DNA from: Bugulina stolonifera
Taxonomy: Eukaryota; Bryozoa; Gymnolaemata; Cheilostomatida; Bugulidae
Length of the DNA: 64,000 bases
Direction: 5' to 3'
NCBI GenBank assembly: GCA_935421135.1
Contig: OW285193.1
Span: 558,001 to 622,000 of the forward strand
Below, piece after piece: positions 51,101-62,486 of the stretch (position 1 is the first letter of the stretch; every line of letters begins with the position of its first letter). The translations under genes and the position numbers were made by a program. Under the pieces are notes generated by a model. The model did not search any database. It worked only from the letters and a program-made list of their open reading frames with translations, and had not been told where the DNA came from.

Positions 51101-53590
51101 AACATTGGAAAAGTGACTGAAACACATTGTTACAAACAGCAATTTGGTACAAAACACACTTAAAACTTACTTTCATGCAATATTGAACATCTTTTACTAG
51201 TTTACAAACTAATAACTCAAGTGAATTTGTCAAAAATCACAAATTTGACATTATGTTTCATGTTTGCAAAGTTAAATATTGTATGCAAAGTCATGTTTTA
51301 TTGATTTTCATTCAAATTCTGCATTCTGAACATTGCAAAGGTGGCTGAAACACATTGTTACAAGTAGCAATTTGGTACAAAACACACTTAAAACTTACTT
51401 TCATGCATTATTGAACATCTTTTACTAGTTTACAAACTAATAACTCAAGTGAATTTGACAAAATCACAAATTTGACATTATGTTTAATGTTAGCAAAGTT
51501 AAATATTGTATGCAAAGTCCTGTTTTATTGATTTTCAGTCAAATTATGCACTCTGAACACTGCAAAAGTGACTGAAACAAATTGTTACAGACAGCAATTC
51601 GGTACAAAGCACACTTAAAACTTACTTTCATGCAATATTGAACATCTTTTACTAGTTTACGAACGAACAATTCAGGTGATTTTGTCAAAAATCACAAATT
51701 TGACATTATGCTTCATGTTTACAAAGTTAAATATTGCATACAAACTCATGTTTTATTGATTTTCATTCAAATTATGCATTCTGAACATTGGAAAAGTGGC
51801 TGAAACAACGTTGTTACAAAGAGCAATTTGGTACAAAACACACTTAAAACTTACTTTCATGCAATATTGAACATCTTTTACTAGCTTACAAACTAATAAC
51901 TTAAGTGAATTTGTCAAAAATCACAAATTTGACATTATGTTTCATGTATGCAAAGTTAAATATTGCATGCAAAGTCATGTTTTATTGGTTTTCATTCAAC
52001 TTATGCATTCTGAACATTGGAAAAGTGACTGAAACACATTGTTACAAACAGCAATTTGGTACAAAACACACTTAAAACTTACTTTCATGCAATATTGAAC
52101 ATCTTTTGCTAGTTTACAAACTAATAACTCAAGTGAATTTGTCAAAAATCACAAATTTGACATTATGTTTCATGTTTGCTTAGTTAAATATTGTATGCAA
52201 AGTCATGTTTTATTGATTTTCATTCAAATTCTGCATTCTGAACATTGCAAAAGTGGCTGAAACACATTGTTACAAGTAGCAATTTGGTACAAAACACACT
52301 TAAAACTTACTTTCATGCATTATTGAACATCTTTTACTAGTTTACAAACTAATAACTCAAGTGAATTTGACAAAATCACAAATTTGACATTATGTTTAAT
52401 GTTAGCAAAGTTAAATATTGTATGCAAAGTCATGTTTTATTGATTTTCAGTCAAATTATGCACTCTGAACACTGCAAAAGTGACTGAAACAAATTGTTAC
52501 AGACAGCAATTCGGTACAAAACACACTTAAAACTTACTTTCATGCAATATTGAACATCTTTTACTAGTTTACAAACTAATAACTCAAGTGAATTTGTCAA
52601 CAGTCACAAATTTGACATTATGTTTCATGTTTGCAAAGTTAAATATTGCATGCAAAGTCATGTTTTATTGATTTTCATTCAAATTATGCATTCTGAACAT
52701 TGCAAAAGTGACTGAAACACATTGTTACAAGTAGCAATTTGGTACAAAACACACTTAAAACTCACTTTCATGCATTATTGAACATCTTTTACTAGTTTAC
52801 AAACTAATAACTCAAGTGAATTTGTCAAAAATCACAAATTTGACATTATGTTTCATGTTTACAAAGTTGAATATTGCATGCAAAGTCATGTTTTATTGAT
52901 TTTCATTCAAATTATGCATTCTGAACATTGCAAAAGTGACTGAAACACATTGTTACAAACAGCAATTCGGTACAAAACACACTTAAAACTTACTTTCATG
53001 CAACATTGAACATCTTTTACTAGTTTACAAACGAACAATTCAAGTGATTTTGCCAAAAATCACAAATTTGACATTATGTTTCATGTTTACAAAGTTAAAT
53101 ATTGCATACAAACTCATGTTTTATTGATTTTCATTCAAATTATGCATTCTGAACATTGGAAAAGTGACTGAAACACGTTGTTACAAAGAGCAATTTGGTA
53201 CAAAACACACTTAAAACTTACTTTCATGCAATATTGAACATCTTTTACTAGTTTACAAACTAATAACTCAAGTGAATTTGTCAAAAATCACAAATTTGAC
53301 ATTATGTTTCATGTTTGCAAAGTTAAATATTGTACGCAAAGTCATGTTTTATTGATTTTCATTCAAATTCTGCATTCTGAACATTGCAAAAGTGACTGAA
53401 ACACATTGTTACACACAGCAATTCAGTACAAAACACACTTAAAACATACTTTCATGCAATATTAAACGTCTTTCACTAGTTTACAAACTAATAACTCAAG
53501 TGAATTTGTCAAAAATCACAAATTTGACATTATGTTTCATGTTTACAAAGTTGAATATTGCATGCAAAGTCATGTTATATTGATTTTCAT
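48123..53590. repeat. 2734-bp 12-mer J-K-L-N-H'-K-L-O-P-A-B-C, two copies
   Basis: First copy: J 48123, K 48350, L 48578, N 48805, H' 49033, K 49262, L 49490, O 49717, P 49945, A 50173, B 50401, C/I 50629. Second copy: J 50857 to C 53363, the same order and length, except that the last monomer is a true C (with AAAACATAC) and leads to D instead of J. Isolated differences include GCAAAGGTGGC at 51337, AAAGCACAC near 51607 and TTTGCTAG near 52107. Confidence 0.92.
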
Positions 53591-54731
53591 TCAAATTATG
53601 CATTCTGAACATTGCAAAAGTGACTGAAACACATTGTTACAGACAGCAATTTGGTACAAAACACACTGAAAACTTACTTTCATGCAACATTGAACATCTT
53701 TTACTAGTTTACAAACTAAGAACTCAAGTGAATTTGACAAAAAATCACAAATTTGACATTATGTTCCATGTTTGCAAAGTTAAATATTGTATGCAAAGTC
53801 ATGTTTTATTGATTTTCAGTCAAATTATGCATTCTGAACATTGGAAAAGTGACTGAAACACATTGTTACAAACAGCAATTTGGTACAAAACACACTTAAA
53901 ACTTACTTTCATGCAATATTGAACATCTTTTACTAGTTTACAAACTAATAACTCAAGTGAATTTGTCAAAAATCACAAATTTGACATTATGTTTCATGTT
54001 TGCAAAGTTAAATATTGTATGCAAAGTCATGTTTTATTGATTTTAAGTCAAATTATGCATTCTGAACACTGCAAAAGTGACTGAAACAAATTGTGCAAAC
54101 AGCAATTCGGTACAAAACACACTTAAATCTTACTTTCATGCAATATTGAACATCTTTTACTAGTTTACAAACGAACAATTCAGGTGATTTTGTCAAAAAT
54201 CACAAATTTGACATTATGCTTCATGTTTACAAAGTTAAATATTGCATACAAACTCATGTTTTATTGATTTTCATTCAAATTATGCATTCTGAACATTGGA
54301 AAAGTGGCTGAAACAACGTTGTTACAAAGAGCAATTTGGTACAAAACACACTTAAAACTTACTTTCATGCAATATTGAACATCTTTTACTAGTTTACAAA
54401 CTAATAACTCAAGTGAATTTGTCAAAAATCACAAATTTGACATTATGTTTCATGTTTGCAAAGTTAAATATTGTATGCAAAGTCATGTTTTATTGATTTT
54501 CATTCAAATTCTGTATTCTGAACATTGCAAAAGTGACTGAAACACATTGTTACACACAGCAATTCGGTACAAAACACACTTAAAACTTACTTTCATGCAA
54601 TATTAAACGTCTTTCACTAGTTTACAAACTAATAACTCAAGTGAATTTGTCAAAAATCACAAATTTGACATTATGTTTCATGTTTGCAAAGTTAAATATT
54701 GTATGCAAAGTCATGTTCTATTGATTTTCAT
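53591..54731. repeat. D*-K-G-H-I segment (1141 bp)
   Basis: Starts 53591, 53820, 54048, 54275 and 54504. D* has CAAAGTTAAAT in place of CAAACTTAAAT. K at 53820 keeps its body but opens CAAATTATGC after a D-type CAGTCAA end, and closes TTTTAAGTCAA like D', which explains the following G. G lost one base (AATTGTGCAAAC). Confidence 0.85.
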
Positions 54732-56782
54732 TCAAATCATGCATTCTGAACATTGCAAAAATGACTGAAAGACATTGTTACAAAATGCAATTTGGTACAA
54801 AACACACTGAAAACTTACTTTCATGCAATATTGAACATCTTTACTAGCTTACAAACTAATAACTTAAGTGAATTTGTCAAAAATCACAAATTTGACATTA
54901 TGTTTCATGTATGCAAAGTTAAATATTGCATGCAAAGTCATGTTTTATTGGTTTTCATTCAACTAATGCATTCTGAACATTGGAAAAGTGACTGAAACAC
55001 ATTGTTACAAACAGCAATTTGGTACAAAACACACTTAAAACTTACTTTCATGCAATATTGAACATCTTTTACTAGTTTACAAACTAATGACTCAAGTGAA
55101 TTTGTCAAAAATCACAAATTTGACATTATGTTTCATGTTTGCAAAGTTAAATATTGTATGCAAAGTCATGTTTTATTGATTTTCATTCAAATTCTGCATT
55201 CTGAACATTGCAAAAGTGGCTGAAACACATTGTTACAAGTAGCAATTTGGTACAAAACACACTTAAAACTTACTTTCATGCATTATTGAACATCTTTTAC
55301 TAGTTTACAAACTAATAACTCAAGTGAATTTGACAAAATCACAAATTTGACATTATGTTTAATGTTAGCAAAGTTAAATATTGTATGCAAAGTCCTGTTT
55401 TATTGATTTTCAGTCAAATTATGCACTCTGAACACTGCAAAAGTGACTGAAACAAATTGTTACAGACAGCAATTCGGTACAAAACACACTTAAAACTTAC
55501 TTTCATGCAATATTGAACATCTTTTACTAGTTTACAAACGAACAATTCAGGTGATTTTGTCAAAAATCACAAATTTGACATTATGCTTCATGTTTACAAA
55601 GTTAAATATTGCATACAAACTCATGTTTTATTGATTTTCATTCAAATTATGCATTCTGAACATTGGAAAAGTGGCTGAAACAACGTTGTTACAAAGAGCA
55701 ATTTGGTACAAAACACACTTAAAACTTACTTTCATGCAATATTGAACATCTTTTACTAGCTTACAAACTAATAACTTAAGTGAATTTGTCAAAAATCACA
55801 AATTTGACATTATGTTTCATGTATGCAAAGTTAAATATTGCATGCAAAGTCATGTTTTATTGGTTTTCATTCAACTTATGCATTCTGAACATTGGAAAAG
55901 TGACTGAAACACATTGTTACAAACAGCAATTTGGTACAAAACACACTTAAAACTTACTTTCATGCAATATTGAACATCTTTTACTAGTTTACAAACTAAT
56001 AACTCAAGTGAATTTGTCAAAAATCACAAATTTGACATTATGTTTCATGTTTGCTTAGTTAAATATTGTATGCAAAGTCATGTTTTATTGATTTTCATTC
56101 AAATTCTGCATTCTGAACATTGCAAAAGTGGCTGAAACACATTGTTACAAGTAGCAATTTGGTACAAAACACACTTAAAACTTACTTTCATGCATTATTG
56201 AACATCTTTTACTAGTTTACAAACTAATAACTCAAGTGAATTTGACAAAATCACAAATTTGACATTATGTTTAATGTTAGCAAAGTTAAATATTGTATGC
56301 AAAGTCCTGTTTTATTGATTTTCAGTCAAATTATGCACTCTGAACACTGCAAAAGTGACTGAAACAAATTGTTACAGACAGCAATTCGGTACAAAACACA
56401 CTTAAAACTTACTTTCATGCAATATTGAACATCTTTTACTAGTTTACAAACGAACAATTCAGGTGATTTTGTCAAAAATCACAAATTTGACATTATGCTT
56501 CATGTTTACAAAGTTAAATATTGCATACAAACTCATGTTTTATTGATTTTCATTCAAATTATGCATTCTGAACATTGGAAAAGTGGCTGAAACAACGTTG
56601 TTACAAAGAGCAATTTGGTACAAAACACACTTAAAACTTACTTTCATGCAATATTGAACATCTTTTACTAGCTTACAAACTAATAACTTAAGTGAATTTG
56701 TCAAAAATCACAAATTTGACATTATGTTTCATGTATGCAAAGTTAAATATTGCATGCAAAGTCATGTTTTATTGATTTTCAT
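54732..56782. repeat. J-K-L-N-H'-K-L-N-H'/E series
   Basis: Starts 54732, 54959, 55187, 55414, 55642, 55871, 56099, 56326 and 56554. K-L-N-H' returns at 912-bp spacing (54959, 55871). The last H' ends TTTTCATTGAA, the normal 3' edge of E, and F follows. Private bases: CAACTAATGC and CTAATGACTC in K at 54959. Confidence 0.88.
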
Positions 56783-58379
56783 TGAAATTATGCATTCTGA
56801 ACATTGCAAAAGTGACTGAAACACATTGTTACAAACAGCAATTTGGTACAAAACACACTGAAAACTTACTTTCATGCAACATTGAACATCTTTTACTAGT
56901 TTACAAACTAATAACACAAGTGAATTTGACAAAAAATCACAAATTTGACATTATGTTTCATGTTTGCAAAGTTAAATATTGTATGCAAAGTCATGTTTTA
57001 TTGATTTTCATTCAAATTATGCATTCTGAACATTGCAAAAGTGACTGAAACACATTGTTACAAACAGCAATTCGGTACAAAACACACTTAAAACTTACTT
57101 TCATGCAACATTGAACATCTTTTACTAGTTTACAAACGAACAATTCAAGTGATTTTGCCAAAAATCACAAATTTGACATTATGTTTCATGTTTACAAAGT
57201 TAAATATTGCATACAAACTCATGTTTTATTGATTTTCATTCAAATTATGCATTCTGAACATTGGAAAAGTGACTGAAACACGTTGTTACAAAGAGCAATT
57301 TGGTACAAAACACACTTAAAACTTACTTTCATGCAATATTGAACATCTTTTACTAGTTTACAAACTAATAACTCAAGTGAATTTGTCAAAAATCACAAAT
57401 TTGACATTATGTTTCATGTTTGCAAAGTTAAATATTGTACGCAAAGTCATGTTTTATTGATTTTCATTCAAATTCTGCATTCTGAACATTGCAAAAGTGA
57501 CTGAAACACATTGTTACACACAGCAATTCAGTACAAAACACACTTAAAACTTACTTTCATGCAATATTGAACATCTTTTACTAGTTTACAAACGAACAAT
57601 TCAGGTGATTTTGTCAAAAATCACAAATTTGACATTATGCTTCATGTTTACAAAGTTAAATATTGCATACAAACTCATGTTTTATTGATTTTCATTCAAA
57701 TTATGCATTCTGAACATTGGAAAAGTGGCTGAAACAACGTTGTTACAAAGAGCAATTTGGTACAAAACACACTTAAAACTTACTTTCATGCAATATTGAA
57801 CATCTTTTACTAGTTTACAAACTAACAACTCAAGTGAATTTGTCAAAAATCACAAATTTGACATTATGTTTCATGTTTGCAAAGTTAAATATTGTATGCA
57901 AAGTCATGTTCTATTGATTTTCATTCAAATCATGCATTCTGAACATTGCAAAAATGACTGAAAGACATTGTTACAAAATGCAATTTGGTACAAAACACAC
58001 TGAAAACTTACTTTCATGCAATATTGAACATCTTTACTAGCTTACAAACTAATAACTTAAGTGAATTTGTCAAAAATCACAAATTTGACATTATGTTTCA
58101 TGTATGCAAAGTTAAATATTGCATGCAAAGTCATGTTTTATTGGTTTTCATTCAACTTATGCATTCTGAACATTGGAAAAGTGACTGAAACACATTGTTA
58201 CAAACAGCAATTTGGTACAAAACACACTTAAAACTTACTTTCGTGCAATATTGAACATCTTTTACTAGTTTACAAACTAATAACTCAAGTGAATTTGTCA
58301 AAAATCACAAATTTGACATTATGTTTCATGTTTGCAAAGTTAAATATTGTATGCAAAGTCATGTTTTATTGATTTTCAT
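56783..58379. repeat. 1597-bp heptamer F-A-B-C/G-H/I-J-K, copy 1
   Basis: Starts 56783, 57012, 57240, 57468, 57696, 57925 and 58152. C/G opens TTCTGCATTC with CACACAGC and then carries G marks (AACGAAC, CAGGTG, GCTTCATG). H/I opens as H and ends CATGTTCTATTG. Compared with F-A-B-C-D'-G-H-I-J, the missing pieces are whole monomers. The H/I copy here reads CTAACAACTC. Confidence 0.88.
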
Positions 58380-60661
58380 TCAAATTCTGCATTCTGAACA
58401 TTGCAAAAGTGGCTGAAACACATTGTTACAAGTAGCAATTTGGTACAAAACACACTTAAAACTCACTTTCATGCATTATTGAACATCTTTTACTAGTTTA
58501 CAAACTAATAACTCAAGTGAATTTGTCAAAAATCACAAATTTGACATTATGTTTCATGTTTACAAAGTTGAATATTGCATGCAAAGTCATGTTTTATTGA
58601 TTTTCATTCAAATTATGCATTCTGAACATTGCAAAAGTGACTGAAACACATTGTTACAAACAGCAATTCGGTACAAAACACACTTAAAACTTACTTTCAT
58701 GCAACATTGAACATCTTTTACTAGTTTACAAACGAACAATTCAAGTGATTTTGCCAAAAATCACAAATTTGACATTATGTTTCATGTTTACAAAGTTAAA
58801 TATTGCATACAAACTCATGTTTTATTGATTTTCATTCAAATTATGCATTCTGAACATTGGAAAAGTGACTGAAACACGTTGTTACAAAGAGCAATTTGGT
58901 ACAAAACACACTTAAAACTTACTTTCATGCAATATTGAACATCTTTTACTAGTTTACAAACTAATAACTCAAGTGAATTTGTCAAAAATCACAAATTTGA
59001 CATTATGTTTCATGTTTGCAAAGTTAAATATTGTACGCAAAGTCATGTTTTATTGATTTTCATTCAAATTCTGCATTCTGAACATTGCAAAAGTGACTGA
59101 AACACATTGTTACACACAGCAATTCAGTACAAAACACACTTAAAACATACTTTCATGCAATATTAAACGTCTTTCACTAGTTTACAAACTAATAACTCAA
59201 GTGAATTTGTCAAAAATCACAAATTTGACATTATGTTTCATGTTTACAAAGTTGAATATTGCATGCAAAGTCATGTTATATTGATTTTCATTCAAATTAT
59301 GCATTCTGAACATTGCAAAAGTGACTGAAACACATTGTTACAGACAGCAATTTGGTACAAAACACACTGAAAACTTACTTTCATGCAACATTGAACATCT
59401 TTTACTAGTTTACAAACTAAGAACTCAAGTGAATTTGACAAAAAATCACAAATTTGACATTATGTTCCATGTTTGCAAAGTTAAATATTGTATGCAAAGT
59501 CATGTTTTATTGATTTTCATTCAAATTCTGCATTCTGAACATTGCAAAAGTGGCTGAAACACATTGTTACAAGTAGCAATTTGGTACAAAACACACTTAA
59601 AACTCACTTTCATGCATTATTGAACATCTTTTACTAGTTTACAAACTAATAACTCAAGTGAATTTGTCAAAAATCACAAATTTGACATTATGTTTCATGT
59701 TTACAAAGTTGAATATTGCATGCAAAGTCATGTTTTATTGATTTTCATTCAAATTATGCATTCTGAACATTGCAAAAGTGACTGAAACACATTGTTACAA
59801 ACAGCAATTCGGTACAAAACACACTTAAAACTTACTTTCATGCAACATTGAACATCTTTTACTAGTTTACAAACGAACAATTCAAGTGATTTTGCCAAAA
59901 ATCACAAATTTGACATTATGTTTCATGTTTACAAAGTTAAATATTGCATACAAACTCATGTTTTATTGATTTTCATTCAAATTATGCATTCTGAACATTG
60001 GAAAAGTGACTGAAACACGTTGTTACAAAGAGCAATTTGGTACAAAACACACTTAAAACTTACTTTCATGCAATATTGAACATCTTTTACTAGTTTACAA
60101 ACTAATAACTCAAGTGAATTTGTCAAAAATCACAAATTTGACATTATGTTTCATGTTTGCAAAGTTAAATATTGTACGCAAAGTCATGTTTTATTGATTT
60201 TCATTCAAATTCTGCATTCTGAACATTGCAAAAGTGACTGAAACACATTGTTACACACAGCAATTCAGTACAAAACACACTTAAAACATACTTTCATGCA
60301 ATATTAAACGTCTTTCACTAGTTTACAAACTAATAACTCAAGTGAATTTGTCAAAAATCACAAATTTGACATTATGTTTCATGTTTACAAAGTTGAATAT
60401 TGCATGCAAAGTCATGTTATATTGATTTTCATTCAAATTATGCATTCTGAACATTGCAAAAGTGACTGAAACACATTGTTACAGACAGCAATTTGGTACA
60501 AAACACACTGAAAACTTACTTTCATGCAACATTGAACATCTTTTACTAGTTTACAAACTAAGAACTCAAGTGAATTTGACAAAAAATCACAAATTTGACA
60601 TTATGTTCCATGTTTGCAAAGTTAAATATTGTATGCAAAGTCATGTTTTATTGATTTTCAG
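58380..60661. repeat. 1141-bp pentamer L/P-A-B-C-D*, two copies
   Basis: Starts 58380, 58608, 58836, 59064, 59292; then 59521, 59749, 59977, 60205, 60433. L/P starts TTCTGCATTC and AAAAGTGGCTG like L but has AAAACTCAC, GTCAAAAATC and TTTACAAAGTTG like P. Both C copies carry AAAACATAC. The first D* ends TTTTCATTCAA and leads to L/P; the second ends CAGTCAA and leads to E. Confidence 0.9.
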
Positions 60662-62486
60662 TCAAATTATGCATTCTGAACACTGCAAAAGTGACTAAAA
60701 CAAATTGTTACAAACAGCAATTCGGTACAAAACCCACTTAAAACTTACTTTCATGCAATATTGAACATCGTTTACTAGTTTACAAACGAACAATTCAAGT
60801 GATTTTGTCAAAAATCACAAATTTGACATTATGTTTCATGTTTACAAAGTTGAATATTGCATGCAAAGACATGTTTTATTGATTTTCATTGAAATTATGC
60901 ATTCTGAACATTGCAAAAGTGACTGAAACACATTGTTACAAACAGCAATTTGGTACAAAACACACTGAAAACTTACTTTCATGCAACATTGAACATCTTT
61001 TACTAGTTTACAAACTAATAACACAAGTGAATTTGACAAAAAATCACAAATTTGACATTATGTTTCATGTTTGCAAAGTTAAATATTGTATGCAAAGTCA
61101 TGTTTTATTGATTTTCATTCAAATTATGCATTCTGAACATTGCAAAAGTGACTGAAACACATTGTTACAAACAGCAATTCGGTACAAAACACACTTAAAA
61201 CTTACTTTCATGCAACATTGAACATCTTTTACTAGTTTACAAACGAACAATTCAAGTGATTTTGCCAAAAATCACAAATTTGACATTATGTTTCATGTTT
61301 ACAAAGTTATATATTGCATACAAACTCATGTTTTATTGATTTTCATTCAAATTATGCATTCTGAACATTGGAAAAGTGACTGAAACACGTTGTTACAAAG
61401 AGCAATTTGGTACAAAACACACTTAAAACTTACTTTCATGCAATATTGAACATCTTTTACTAGTTTACAAACTAATAACTCAAGTGAATTTGTCAAAAAT
61501 CACAAATTTGACATTATGTTTCATGTTTGCAAAGTTAAATATTGTACGCAAAGTCATGTTTTATTGATTTTCATTCAAATTCTGCATTCTGAACATTGCA
61601 AAAGTGACTGAAACACATTGTTACACACAGCAATTCAGTACAAAACACACTTAAAACTTACTTTCATGCAATATTGAACATCTTTTACTAGTTTACAAAC
61701 GAACAATTCAGGTGATTTTGTCAAAAATCACAAATTTGACATTATGCTTCATGTTTACAAAGTTAAATATTGCAAACAAACTCATGTTTTATTGATTTTC
61801 ATTCAAATTATGCATTCTGAACATTGGAAAAGTGGCTGAAACAACGTTGTTACAAAGAGCAATTTGGTACAAAACACACTTAAAACTTACTTTCATGCAA
61901 TATTGAACATCTTTTACTAGTTTACAAACTAATAACTCAAGTGAATTTGTCAAAAATCACAAATTTGACATTATGTTTCATGTTTGCAAAGTTAAATATT
62001 GTATGCAAAGTCATGTTCTATTGATTTTCATTCAAATCATGCATTCTGAACATTGCAAAAATGACTGAAAGACATTGTTACAAAATGCAATTTGGTACAA
62101 AACACACTGAAAACTTACTTTCATGCAATATTGAACATCTTTACTAGCTTACAAACTAATAACTTAAGTGAATTTGTCAAAAATCACAAATTTGACATTA
62201 TGTTTCATGTATGCAAAGTTAAATATTGCATGCAAAGTCATGTTTTATTGGTTTTCATTCAACTTATGCATTCTGAACATTGGAAAAGTGACTGAAACAC
62301 ATTGTTACAAACAGCAATTTGGTACAAAACACACTTAAAACTTACTTTCATGCAATATTGAACATCTTTTACTAGTTTACAAACTAATAACTCAAGTGAA
62401 TTTGTCAAAAATCACAAATTTGACATTATGTTTCATGTTTGCAAAGTTAAATATTGTATGCAAAGTCATGTTTTATTGATTTTCAT
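60662..62486. repeat. E plus heptamer F-A-B-C/G-H/I-J-K, copy 2
   Basis: E at 60662, then 60890, 61119, 61347, 61575, 61803, 62032 and 62259. The heptamer lies exactly 4107 bp after 56783-58379 and shares both chimeric monomers. Private bases in this copy are GTTATATATTG in A and GCAAACAAACTC in C/G. Confidence 0.9.
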
